A stretch of DNA of 64,000 nt from Muribaculaceae bacterium. GTDB taxonomy: Bacteria > Bacteroidota > Bacteroidia > Bacteroidales > Muribaculaceae. Below are positions 8,277 to 16,322 of this stretch, piece by piece. The notes below the pieces were generated by a model. The model had not been told where the DNA came from, made no database searches, and worked only from the letters and a program-made list of their open reading frames with translations. The stretch spans positions 118,919-182,918 of the forward strand of contig JAFLTT010000006.1 in assembly GCA_022509165.1 (NCBI GenBank), given 5' to 3'. Within the stretch, counting starts at the first letter, position 1. The number at the start of each line of letters is the position of its first letter. The translations under genes were made by a program, and so were the position numbers.

Positions 8277-9653
8277 TTAAAGAGTGATGTGCCGTCGGGT
8301 GATCTGACGTCCGCGGTCGAGACTGCCTAATCCCGCTGTAAGTGCAAATCCAAAGGCTATCCACAGGCAGGTTCTCACCGATGTGCCTATTACCGGCACT
8401 ACGGCAAAAATAATTGTTACCAGAGTCGAACCAAGAGTCTGTCCGGTGAGCCGTGCGGTGCTCTGCATACCACCGGCTGCTCCGGTACGTTCCACAGGAG
8501 TGGCCATCACCATCACTATATTGTTAGGAGTCTGGAAAAACCCGAAACCAACTCCGCAGATTGCCATCCTCCAGACTATATCCCAAACTCCTGCCCCCGA
8601 GGGCATAAAAATAAGGAAAAGCAGACCGGTAACAAATATACACATACCTGCAGCGGCCGTGAATCCGGGATTATGTTTTTCTATCCATCTGGCTGCCAGT
8701 GGCGAAATGATCATGGTTGCCAATGGCCATGGGGTCATCACCAGGCCGGTGAGAAGCTCTGATAGATCCATTCCGGTAAGATAAAGGAATGGCAGGGCCA
8801 CCATCGTGAGATTCTGAGACATGAAGGAACATACCGAAGTGAAAATACTGGTGGAATATAGGCGCCGTTTGAAAAGATCAATCGGGAACATCGGCCGGCT
8901 GCTGTATTTCTGTCGTTTCACATAGAGAATTCCCACACAAGCGGCTATTGAGAGCATAAGAACCGCTGTGACCACATCTCCTTTCTGCGAAAAACTCCCA
9001 AGGGCATAAAACGTCAGACCGAAAAAAATCATATTAAACGCACCGCTCACCCAATCGAAATGAGGATTGGCAGGTGGGTTTGGATTATGGGGCAAGGTAC
9101 GCCTACCGATAAAGAATGCCAGCACGCCGAAAGGAAGGTTGATGATGAAAAGCCAGTGCCATGTAGATATAGACATTATCCAGCCTGCAAGACTTGGACC
9201 GGCCGCTGTGGCAATGGAAATGAACATGGCATTCAGGGCAAGTCCCCTGCCAAGAATGTTGCGGGGATAGATGGTGCGCGTAAGGGCTACATTCACGCTC
9301 ATCACCCCGGCTCCTCCAAGTGCCTGAACCACACGGGCTGACAGGAGCATCTCAAAACTTTGTGAAGCTGCACATAATCCGGAACCAAGCGTGAAAAGTA
9401 TCACGCCGGTGAGAAAGTTACGCCTGTAGCTGTACTGGTCCCCAATAGACGACAGCGGTAGCAGGAGCATCACTATGATAAGCTGATACACTGTGACAAG
9501 CCATACCGATGCAGATTCTGTGGTATGAAACTCCTTGGCTATCACAGGAAGCGCCACATTCATCACCGAGACATCCAGCACAGTCATCACCAGTACGATG
9601 ATCACTGATGTCACGGCCACATATTTGTGCAGTCCAAGTTTTGTTTCGCTCAT
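8277..9653 (-). CDS. MFS transporter, DHA2 (EmrB-like) family
   Basis: A 458-residue inner-membrane protein with about 14 hydrophobic segments. It starts MSETKLGLHKYVAVTSVII and carries the DHA2 features VLDVSVMNVALP (motif D1 in TM1), the motif A region near LPLSSIGDQYSYRR, and RVVQALGGAGVMS (motif B). DHA2 proteins export drugs and other toxic compounds using the proton gradient. It is slightly shorter than the usual ~500 residues and no EmrA-like adaptor is adjacent, so it probably works alone. Substrate unknown. It lies 38 bases upstream of the DUF2027-Smr gene on the same strand and may be co-transcribed with it. Confidence 0.9.
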   Translation of the reverse strand: MSETKLGLHKYVAVTSVIIVLVMTVLDVSVMNVALPVIAKEFHTTESASVWLVTVYQLIIVMLLLPLSSIGDQYSYRRNFLTGVILFTLGSGLCAASQSFEMLLSARVVQALGGAGVMSVNVALTRTIYPRNILGRGLALNAMFISIATAAGPSLAGWIMSISTWHWLFIINLPFGVLAFFIGRRTLPHNPNPPANPHFDWVSGAFNMIFFGLTFYALGSFSQKGDVVTAVLMLSIAACVGILYVKRQKYSSRPMFPIDLFKRRLYSTSIFTSVCSFMSQNLTMVALPFLYLTGMDLSELLTGLVMTPWPLATMIISPLAARWIEKHNPGFTAAAGMCIFVTGLLFLIFMPSGAGVWDIVWRMAICGVGFGFFQTPNNIVMVMATPVERTGAAGGMQSTARLTGQTLGSTLVTIIFAVVPVIGTSVRTCLWIAFGFALTAGLGSLDRGRQITRRHITL

Positions 9654-9670
9654 CTGGGAATACTAAAAAA

Positions 9671-9702
9671 GCCTCATTTTCCGTCTCTCCGGGAAATGAG
9701 GC
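9671..9702 (-). terminator. Terminator of tRNA-Gln
   Basis: GCCTCATTTTCC and GGGAAATGAGGC pair around an 8-base loop. On the minus strand a TTTTTT run follows (9665-9670). It is positioned right after the tRNA-Gln 3' end and before the MFS start. Confidence 0.85.
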
Positions 9703-9710
9703 CCTTAACG

Positions 9711-9781
9711 TTGGCTTACCAAGATTCGAACTTGGACAGGCAGAACCAAAATCTGTAGTGCTACCATTACACCATAAGCCA
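9711..9781 (-). tRNA. tRNA-Gln (UUG)
   Basis: Minus-strand cloverleaf with acceptor stem TGGCTTA/TAAGCCA, anticodon loop TTTTGGT (anticodon TTG) on stem ACAGA/TCTGC, and T arm CCAAG TTCGAAT CTTGG. No CCA is encoded after the discriminator A. It is a single-gene transcript with a promoter at 9794-9825 and a terminator at 9671-9702. Confidence 0.95.
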
Positions 9782-9793
9782 TTGTTTTCTATG

Positions 9794-9825
9794 CAAAATT
9801 ACACAAATACCTTTAATTTTGCAAA
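9794..9825 (-). promoter_or_regulatory. Promoter of tRNA-Gln
   Basis: On the minus strand TTTG (9822-9825), a 20-base spacer and TAATTTTG (9794-9801), 12 bases before the tRNA 5' end. This is a full match to the Bacteroidetes -33/-7 consensus. Confidence 0.8.
9814..9821 (+). promoter_or_regulatory. Candidate -7 box for sufB
   Basis: Plus-strand TAATTTTG lies 65 bases before the sufB ATG, with TATG (a weak -33) 20 bases upstream. It overlaps the spacer of the divergent tRNA-Gln promoter, so the two could exclude each other. Confidence 0.45.
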
Positions 9826-9885
9826 TAAAACATATAGGGAGTGTTTATTGTTAAATAAAATAAGAAAAAATTTATAATATAAACC

Positions 9886-11334
9886 ATGGCATCTACCACC
9901 GACTCATTGCTCCACAATGCTACCCAAAGCGAATATAAGTATGGTTTTACCAGCGATATAGCCACAGATATTGTGGCACCGGGCCTGAATGAGGATGTGA
10001 TAAGATTCATCTCTGAAAAGAAAGGCGAACCCGATTGGCTGCTGGATTTCCGCCTGAAGGCTTACAGATACTGGCTCACGCTTAAGATGCCTCATTGGGC
10101 TCACCTCAATATACCCCATATCGATTTCCAGGCTATATCTTATTATGCAGCTCCCAAACAGAAGGAACTGAAAAAAAGCATGGATGAGGTGGACCCCGAA
10201 CTCGTGGAGACTTTCAATAAACTCGGCATATCTCTTGAAGAACAGAAACAACTCGCCGGGGTGGCTGTAGATGCCGTGATGGATTCTGTGAGCGTGAAAA
10301 CCACTCACAGAGAGAAGCTCGCTGAATTAGGCGTTATTTTCTGTTCTTTCTCCGAAGCGGTAAAAGATTATCCCGACCTCGTAAAGAAATATCTGGGCAC
10401 TGTGGTAAGTTACCGCGATAATTTCTTCGCTGCATTGAACTCTGCTGTCTTTTCCGACGGTTCTTTCGTCTATATCCCCAAAGGGGTGAGATGCCCTATG
10501 GAACTCAGCACTTACTTCCGTATCAATGCAGCCGGTACCGGTCAGTTTGAGAGAACACTCATAGTGGCCGACGATGATGCCTATGTAAGTTATCTGGAAG
10601 GATGCACTGCTCCGATGAGGGATGAAAACCAACTGCATGCGGCCATCGTGGAAATAATCTGCGAAGAACGTGCCGAGGTGAAATATAGTACTGTACAGAA
10701 CTGGTATGCCGGTGATAAAGAAGGGAATGGAGGAATCTATAATTTCGTGACAAAGCGAGGTCTCTGCCGGGGATATAAGTCGAAAATTTCATGGACACAG
10801 GTTGAAACCGGTTCGGCCATCACATGGAAATATCCATCCTGTATTCTTAAAGGTGAGGAAAGTGTGGGTGAATTTTATTCAGTGGCAGTCACCAACAATA
10901 GGCAGCAGGCTGATACCGGCACAAAAATGATACATGTTGGTAAAAACTCCAGAAGTACTATAGTAAGCAAGGGTATTTCGGCCGGTAAAAGCGAGAATTC
11001 ATACCGTGGTCTGGTGAGAGTGGATGAAAAAGCTACCGGGTGTCGCAATTATACGCAATGTGATTCGTTATTAATGGGAAACGATTGCGGAGCCCATACC
11101 TTCCCATATATTGATGTGAGAAACTCCAGCAGTGTGGTGGAGCACGAGGCCACTACCTCTAAAATCAATGAGGCACAGCTTTTCTATTGTCGGCAAAGAG
11201 GGATTCCGACAGAAGAGGCTGTAGCACTTATTGTCAACGGATATGCCAAGGAGGTGATGAATAAACTCCCGATGGAATTTGCCGTGGAAGCTCAGAAATT
11301 ACTGCAGATTACACTCGAGGGCTCCGTGGGCTGA
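9886..11334 (+). CDS. sufB: Fe-S cluster assembly protein SufB
   Basis: Core scaffold component of the SUF iron-sulfur cluster machine, which normally works as SufBC2D. At 482 residues it has normal length, with the conserved N-terminal helical part ([16 protein letters not shown] near 50) and the right-handed beta-helix core. The C-terminal block contains [19 protein letters not shown] sequence (here [14 protein letters not shown]) and [13 protein letters not shown], which are family hallmarks. sufC, sufD and sufS are not beside it; phoH follows after 45 bases. A short CCTCC/GGAGG hairpin sits at 11340-11353, just after the stop. Confidence 0.97.
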   Translation: MASTTDSLLHNATQSEYKYGFTSDIATDIVAPGLNEDVIRFISEKKGEPDWLLDFRLKAYRYWLTLKMPHWAHLNIPHIDFQAISYYAAPKQKELKKSMDEVDPELVETFNKLGISLEEQKQLAGVAVDAVMDSVSVKTTHREKLAELGVIFCSFSEAVKDYPDLVKKYLGTVVSYRDNFFAALNSAVFSDGSFVYIPKGVRCPMELSTYFRINAAGTGQFERTLIVADDDAYVSYLEGCTAPMRDENQLHAAIVEIICEERAEVKYSTVQNWYAGDKEGNGGIYNFVTKRGLCRGYKSKISWTQVETGSAITWKYPSCILKGEESVGEFYSVAVTNNRQQADTGTKMIHVGKNSRSTIVSKGISAGKSENSYRGLVRVDEKATGCRNYTQCDSLLMGNDCGAHTFPYIDVRNSSSVVEHEATTSKINEAQLFYCRQRGIPTEEAVALIVNGYAKEVMNKLPMEFAVEAQKLLQITLEGSVG

Positions 11335-11379
11335 TTTTGCCTCCGAGAGGAGGACTGTAAACTAATTCTGTTTTTGTAA

Positions 11380-12360
11380 ATGAACGAAAGAAACGTAATA
11401 ATTGATTCTGTCGACCCCCAGATTTTCTACGGGGTAAACAATAATAACGTCAACCTGATCCGTAACCTCTTTCCTAAACTGAGGATGGCGGCGCGTGGCA
11501 ATGTACTGCGCGTGATAGGCGAAGAGTCCGAGACTCTGCAATTCGAGAAGAAGATAAAGGAACTCGAGGCTTATGCTTCTAAATACAATAAACTTCCTGA
11601 AGATGTAATAATCGATGTAATCAAAGGGGAGCCACCGAAGCCCGTTAATTCCGAAGGAGTGATAATATTCGGACAAAACGGAAAACCTATTAGTCCGCGC
11701 AACGGCAACCAGGCAAAGATGGTGAGGAGTTTCGCCAAGAATGGCCTTACCTTCGCTTTGGGTCCTGCCGGAACAGGTAAGACATATATAGCCATTGCGC
11801 TCGCTGTGGCAGCTTTGAAAAACAAGGCCTGTAAACGAATAATTCTTTCCCGTCCTGCTGTGGAAGCAGGTGAGAAACTCGGATTCCTTCCCGGCGATAT
11901 GAAAGATAAGATCGATCCTTATCTGCGTCCCTTATACGACGCCCTGGAAGACATGATTCCTCAGCTTAAGCTCAAGGAATACATGGAAAGCGATGTAATC
12001 CAGATTGCTCCGCTTGCTTTCATGAGAGGCCGTACCCTCAATGATGCTGTGATAATACTGGATGAGGCTCAGAATACCACCAGGCATCAAATGAAGATGT
12101 TCCTTACACGTATGGGCATGAACAGCCGGATGATTGTCACCGGCGACCTCACTCAGGTAGACCTTCCACGTACTACTCAGAGTGGTTTGCTTCAGGCCAT
12201 GAGAATACTCAAAGATGTGGAAGGAATAGGTGTGATTGAATACGGCAAGAAAGACATCGTGCGCCATCCATTGGTGCAACGCATCGTAGATGCTTACGAG
12301 AAACGAGAGAAAGATACTGAAGAATCCGACGAAGAGCCTGAACTCAAAGTATCAGAATAG
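11380..12360 (+). CDS. phoH: PhoH-like ATPase
   Basis: A 326-residue cytosolic P-loop ATPase. The N-terminal ~110 residues are the KH-like extension of the PhoH/YbeZ family. The Walker A is GPAGTGKTY, followed by the family motif LSRPAVEAGEKLGFLPGD and Walker B VIILDEAQNTT, then TGDLTQVDLP. YbeZ-type PhoH proteins are linked with the endoribonuclease YbeY and RNA or ribosome quality control; YbeY is not seen here. Its last 17 bases overlap the end of the converging DUF3037 gene, so the two transcripts are antisense at their 3' ends. Confidence 0.95.
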   Translation: MNERNVIIDSVDPQIFYGVNNNNVNLIRNLFPKLRMAARGNVLRVIGEESETLQFEKKIKELEAYASKYNKLPEDVIIDVIKGEPPKPVNSEGVIIFGQNGKPISPRNGNQAKMVRSFAKNGLTFALGPAGTGKTYIAIALAVAALKNKACKRIILSRPAVEAGEKLGFLPGDMKDKIDPYLRPLYDALEDMIPQLKLKEYMESDVIQIAPLAFMRGRTLNDAVIILDEAQNTTRHQMKMFLTRMGMNSRMIVTGDLTQVDLPRTTQSGLLQAMRILKDVEGIGVIEYGKKDIVRHPLVQRIVDAYEKREKDTEESDEEPELKVSE

Positions 12361-12763
12361 AGAAAAGACGCTGGAATTCATCTTCCATCATCGAGTGGAT
12401 CTGACCTTTATCTAAAGATTGAGGATCAATCCCCTCCGCTTTAAGGATGCCCGGATGCGACGGTGAAACCTGCAGAGAGCCGTTCTTCACAGCTGTAAGC
12501 CACCGGTATTTCTCTTCCACCGGCAAATGTGCCGACGGCACATCTTTAAGTTCAAACAAACACGACTGCTTCTTGAGCTGTTCTATATTGGAATGGGGAT
12601 GCAAGGCCTTGATTCGTTCATCGTCTATCATCACCCTTCCTTTCAGCCATTTGTGGCGTTTGTTCATCATCACCACTCCGATGTTCACGAATTCCTCTCG
12701 GTCTATTCGCGGCACATACCTTATCACGGCATATTCATAAAGAAGATCGTCGGGAGCTGCCAT
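12344..12763 (-). CDS. DUF3037 protein
   Basis: A 139-residue cytosolic protein with the DUF3037 signature YEYAVIRYVPRIDREEFVNIG near the N-terminus (read here as YEYAVIRYVPR and EEFVNIGVV). No catalytic motif is evident. It is the third gene of the SprT-like / HipA-like / DUF3037 operon. Its ATG shares a base with the stop of the preceding gene (TAATG), which implies translational coupling. DUF3037 genes are commonly next to this HipA-like family, suggesting that the two proteins act together. Function unknown. Confidence 0.85.
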   Translation of the reverse strand: MAAPDDLLYEYAVIRYVPRIDREEFVNIGVVMMNKRHKWLKGRVMIDDERIKALHPHSNIEQLKKQSCLFELKDVPSAHLPVEEKYRWLTAVKNGSLQVSPSHPGILKAEGIDPQSLDKGQIHSMMEDEFQRLFSILIL

Positions 12764-13554
12764 TATTTTCCGTTGTTCAGTCGGTTTCTTTCTTCGATAG
12801 CCTTCTCCACGAACACGTGTGAGTTGGCAAGACGCTTGGTAAGGAACCTTTTGTATCCTTCACGTTTCTGATTGGGGCTGAGATCATCACCTTCCTCTAT
12901 AAGCCATTCATCCGGAAGCAGGTCTACAATCTTATTGAGTGTGCGCGGGGTGATTGCCTGCCGCATAAGTTTGTCAGCCTCCTCCAGACGGTCAGCGTAT
13001 GGTAAAAGGGCATGGGTGCGGATATAAGGGAAAGCATCGAGTGCAGCCTCTTCAGGATTTTTACCTGAATGATGGAAATACAATGAGGCTCCATGGTCTA
13101 TAAGCCACAATTCATTGTTCCAGATCATCATATTGGGATTCTGGCGACTTCTGTCTACGTTTACCAGGAAAGCGTCGAGCCATACAATCTTGGATGCCGT
13201 AAGGGAATCCAACCGGTTCACTGCCGGGTCGAAGGTGAAGGCTCCGTCAAGGAAATGGAGCCCAACGTTTACACCCTCCGATTTCCTTAGAAGGTCTTGA
13301 ATCTCCTGGTCGGGTTCCGTAATTCCGAAAAGTGGACTAAGATACAGGAAAACGTATTCCGGCACCTTGAATTTGAATGCCTTCGCCACAAGACCTCCTA
13401 TAAGTTCTGCAATAAGACTTTTCACGCCATGGCCTGCCCCTTTGAGTTTTACGGCATACCGGTATCCGTCGGAGGCCTCTGCCAGAGCCGGCAATGACCC
13501 CCCTTCGCGAAGTGGTGATATATAGCGTGTAAGTTGCTCCTTTCTTATCTCCAT
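12763..13554 (-). CDS. HipA-like kinase domain protein
   Basis: A 263-residue protein of the compact HipA-like family (HipA_2 type), which lacks the HipA N-terminal subdomain. Kinase features seen are a possible ATP-contacting Lys in YRYAVKLKGAG (about residues 31-41), the catalytic loop NVDRSRQN (D134, N139) and the metal-binding IDHG (D153). HipA proteins are Ser/Thr kinases acting as toxins in toxin-antitoxin pairs, but no HipB-like DNA-binding partner is present. It follows the SprT-like gene by 10 bases and is coupled to DUF3037. Kinase activity is inferred from the motifs; a toxin role is not supported by context. Confidence 0.82.
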   Translation of the reverse strand: MEIRKEQLTRYISPLREGGSLPALAEASDGYRYAVKLKGAGHGVKSLIAELIGGLVAKAFKFKVPEYVFLYLSPLFGITEPDQEIQDLLRKSEGVNVGLHFLDGAFTFDPAVNRLDSLTASKIVWLDAFLVNVDRSRQNPNMMIWNNELWLIDHGASLYFHHSGKNPEEAALDAFPYIRTHALLPYADRLEEADKLMRQAITPRTLNKIVDLLPDEWLIEEGDDLSPNQKREGYKRFLTKRLANSHVFVEKAIEERNRLNNGK

Positions 13555-13564
13555 AGGCTGTCAT

Positions 13565-14305
13565 TTATGAGAAACCAAACAATCTGCCAAGAAACGAACC
13601 TTCTGTAGGTGACGAGATCTTGGTAAATGGCCGGAATTGGATATTGTAATGTCCTATATATTCTTCTAATCGGTCTTTCTTTATCTTATCCCCGTGAAGG
13701 GAACGCGTACATCTGCTGAAACGTTCAAAGTAAACGTCGTAAGACTGAGCCCATTTGAATGATTCTATGCTTCCTTTTTTCCGCAGGTATCTTGCCTTAT
13801 TGTTGAATTCTTTTAACTTGGCCGGATTTATCAGGCAGCAATAGCAAGAGTCTCCCCGGTTTACAATCAATAGATTGTGTAGAGTATCTCCCGCCCCCTC
13901 TTTGGGCCTTGTGGGATTGTCATCTTTTATATTGATCCTCAGGCGACCATCAAAAAGACTGTTGATTTGAGTCATATATTTCTTGAATACCGGTCCGTGA
14001 GGAGTTTTTCCTTTAATATTATTCTGAATCAGATATTGGTGAATCATCTCATGCACCAGTACATTGTCTATGAAATTCGGATCGAAATCCTCTACATTTT
14101 CATAGAATATGATCCGGTCAGTCAGTACTCGCTCTCCTTCCCTTTTCATCCACCTACGGCAGAAAAGAGCATTATAACTACGGTTTTTCGGTCGTATCCG
14201 GAAAGTCACATCTCCGAATTTATCAGCATCCCATATACCCTTCTTGCCGATTTCCACCCTCCAGAAGTCATACTGCCGTTGCAAATACTCCACACTCAGT
14301 TTCAT
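13565..14305 (-). CDS. SprT-like zinc metalloprotease family protein
   Basis: A 246-residue protein. The zinc motif VHEMIHQYL (H85, E86, H89) is followed by PHGPVFKKYM, where the His-Gly pair supplies the third ligand region, as in SprT/Spartan proteases. Two Cys in SCYCC (about residue 155) could form part of a metal-binding knuckle. Spartan-type enzymes cut protein crosslinked to DNA; whether this one does is unknown. It has no signal peptide, so it is cytosolic. It heads the operon with the HipA-like kinase and DUF3037, from its own promoter at 14441-14471. Confidence 0.85.
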   Translation of the reverse strand: MKLSVEYLQRQYDFWRVEIGKKGIWDADKFGDVTFRIRPKNRSYNALFCRRWMKREGERVLTDRIIFYENVEDFDPNFIDNVLVHEMIHQYLIQNNIKGKTPHGPVFKKYMTQINSLFDGRLRINIKDDNPTRPKEGAGDTLHNLLIVNRGDSCYCCLINPAKLKEFNNKARYLRKKGSIESFKWAQSYDVYFERFSRCTRSLHGDKIKKDRLEEYIGHYNIQFRPFTKISSPTEGSFLGRLFGFS

Positions 14306-14440
14306 CTTCCCTCACCCTTCAATCCTTTGGCTCAATAATTATCCCATTATCTATAATTTCAGAAAAGTTCACCTTACCTTTTTGAAAAAGTTCATATACC
14401 TCTTGGGAAATTTAGAGCCCGTTCTTATCTCCTTATTCCA

Positions 14441-14471
14441 CAAAGTTAAGGAATAAAAAAGGAAGGCACAA
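14441..14471 (-). promoter_or_regulatory. Promoter of the SprT/HipA-like/DUF3037 operon
   Basis: Minus-strand TTG (14469-14471), a 20-base spacer and TAACTTTG (14441-14448). The -33 element lies inside the terminator hairpin of the upstream gene, so read-through or folding there could interfere with this promoter. Confidence 0.65.
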
Positions 14472-14491
14472 CTGAGTCAGTTGCACCTTCC
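14461..14491 (-). terminator. Terminator of the triple-repeat secreted protein gene
   Basis: GGAAGGTGCAACTG pairs with CAGTTGTGCCTTCC (two mismatches) around 3 bases, followed on the minus strand by TTTTTT. It lies about 60 bases past the stop at 14551. Confidence 0.85.
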
Positions 14492-14550
14492 GATCTATTT
14501 TCAGTTTAAGTTATCCGATTTCTGAAAGAAAATCGATACTTAGACTATGT

Positions 14551-16104
14551 TTATTTTACAAGCACTTTAGTTGACTTGCTGCCTTGCTTCATGATAAAGA
14601 TACCGTTTGAAGGATTCTGTACCTTCTGACCCTGTAGGTTATAGAATACTGCAGGACCCTCTATCACGCTGCTCTCAATGCTTTCAACACCACCCTGGTC
14701 ATCTCCGGCTGCAAAACTTACGTCTGACCATGATTCAAGAAGTGTGTATGTATCGGTGCTCCAGTCTTTCTGCCATACTGTGAAGTCCGAAATAGTTCCG
14801 TTGCCATTGTCACCAAATGTGATGGTTATCCAGGCATCGTCGTCATATGCTGCTGTAGATGAACCTCCAAGAAGGTCAAATATACTTCCCGTTGAAAGGG
14901 CGGAATTTACACACTGAATCTTCAATTCATTACCGGATCCATCGGCATAAAGACCCTGTGCCCCCCATACATCTGGAATTTCATAGCCTGCGAATTCATA
15001 GAAATCGTAATAATGGTATTCTGAAGCATTTATCACCATTGGGAAGGTTTCAGTTTTTGTAGATATGGCAACATTGTTTTCATAAATAGTATGAACTCCC
15101 GTAGCGGTATATTCGCCATTATAGTTCTCTCCCGGTTCCGGCGCTTCTGTTGCTTCTTTAAAACTCAAATTCTGCCATTCACAGACTAATGTCATTTCAT
15201 TTGCGCTCCAATCCTTAGTCCAAACGGTAAAATTAGAGATAGTTCCGGTCCCATCTTCACCAAATAGGATGGTTATCCAGGCATTGTCGTCATAGGCATC
15301 TGTAGCCTCCCCTCCAAGAAGGTCAAATATACTTCCCGTTGAAAGGGCGGAATTTACACACTGAATCTTCAATTCATTACCTGATCCATCGGCATAAAGA
15401 CCTTGTGCCCCCCATACATCCGGAATTTCATAGCCTGCGAATTCATAGAAATCGTAATAATGGTATTCTGAAAGATCGAGTACCATATCAAAAGTTAAAT
15501 TTACTCCTGTCTGGGCTTCACCGTTAACATAAGCAATTTTGGTTCCTGAAACTGTATATACACCGGAATAATCTGATGGTGTCACCGGTATATCAGGAGC
15601 ATCAGCCTCGAAAGAAAATTCAAGATTAGTCCATGATGCAAGAAGTGTGTATGTATCGGTGCTCCAGTCTTTCTGCCATACTGTGAAGTCAGAGATAGTT
15701 CCGTTACCTCCTTCACCAAATAGAATTGTTATCCAGGCATTATCGTCATATGCATCTGTAGATTCCCCTCCAAGAAGTTCATATACCATACCTACTGAAA
15801 GGCTTGTATTTACACACTGAATCTTCAATTCATTGCCTGATCCGTCTGCATAAAGACCCTGACCTCCATTTACTTCTGGAATCTCATAACCTGCAAATTC
15901 ATAGAAATCATAATAATGAACATCTGAATTATCCATTATCATAGTAAAGGTTTCTTCAGTTGGAGTTCCTGCAATCCCATTTGTGTAAACAGTCTTCATA
16001 CCTGTCACGGTATATTCTCCGGCATAATCTGCTGCAGTAGCATTAGATACTCCCAGAGTGACAAGAAGCGCTGCACCAAGTGATTTGAGTAAAGATTTAT
16101 TCAT
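14551..16104 (-). CDS. Secreted protein with three ~150-residue repeats and T9SS tail
   Basis: 517 residues of unknown function. A signal peptide is present (MNKSLLKSLGAALLVTLGVSNATA). Three repeats follow, each opening with YxGxYTxxGxxxxY and containing HYYDFYEFAGYEIP (first His at 63, 215 and 364), then GLYADGSGNELKIQCVN and a DDxWITIxFGxxGxGTISxF block. Repeats 2 and 3 share a run of about 50 identical residues, repeat 1 differs more. The end (YNLQGQKVQNPSNGIFIMK ... TKVLVK) is a T9SS type A sorting domain, so the repeats should be displayed outside the cell. The aromatic-rich beta-type repeats suggest binding of a glycan or protein, as inference only. Single-gene transcript with its own terminator. 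Confidence 0.85.
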   Translation of the reverse strand: MNKSLLKSLGAALLVTLGVSNATAADYAGEYTVTGMKTVYTNGIAGTPTEETFTMIMDNSDVHYYDFYEFAGYEIPEVNGGQGLYADGSGNELKIQCVNTSLSVGMVYELLGGESTDAYDDNAWITILFGEGGNGTISDFTVWQKDWSTDTYTLLASWTNLEFSFEADAPDIPVTPSDYSGVYTVSGTKIAYVNGEAQTGVNLTFDMVLDLSEYHYYDFYEFAGYEIPDVWGAQGLYADGSGNELKIQCVNSALSTGSIFDLLGGEATDAYDDNAWITILFGEDGTGTISNFTVWTKDWSANEMTLVCEWQNLSFKEATEAPEPGENYNGEYTATGVHTIYENNVAISTKTETFPMVINASEYHYYDFYEFAGYEIPDVWGAQGLYADGSGNELKIQCVNSALSTGSIFDLLGGSSTAAYDDDAWITITFGDNGNGTISDFTVWQKDWSTDTYTLLESWSDVSFAAGDDQGGVESIESSVIEGPAVFYNLQGQKVQNPSNGIFIMKQGSKSTKVLVK

Positions 16105-16124
16105 AGAAATAAATTTTAGTTATT

Positions 16125-16140
16125 GCGAGGTCTACCTCGC
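16125..16140. repeat. Perfect palindrome in the leader of the triple-repeat gene
   Basis: GCGAGGT and ACCTCGC flank a 2-base centre, 20 bases upstream of the start at 16104. It could be a regulator-binding site or an mRNA hairpin controlling translation. Confidence 0.5.
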
Positions 16141-16265
16141 GCTCTGTTATTTATTGTTTGCGATTTAGTGTTTGAAATAGAATATTCCCCTTTTTTATGC
16201 GTTTTATTCTTGACGAATAATGTCGCTATTAATCCTTATATGGGGCAAAAATAGATTTTTTTGCT

Positions 16266-16273
16266 TATATTTG
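16266..16273 (+). promoter_or_regulatory. Candidate -7 box of the first SusC/SusD operon
   Basis: Plus-strand TATATTTG followed by C, 50 bases before the SusC ATG. No TTTG is found 19-21 bases upstream, so the promoter may depend on an activator. Confidence 0.5.
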
Positions 16274-16322
16274 CAAATCTATCATGTAGATTTTCAATTG
16301 CCTAACATTAACATTATTGACA

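Noticed and set aside
12763..13554. HipBA toxin-antitoxin system
   Set aside because: No HipB-like helix-turn-helix gene is adjacent and the protein is of the shorter HipA-like type next to DUF3037.
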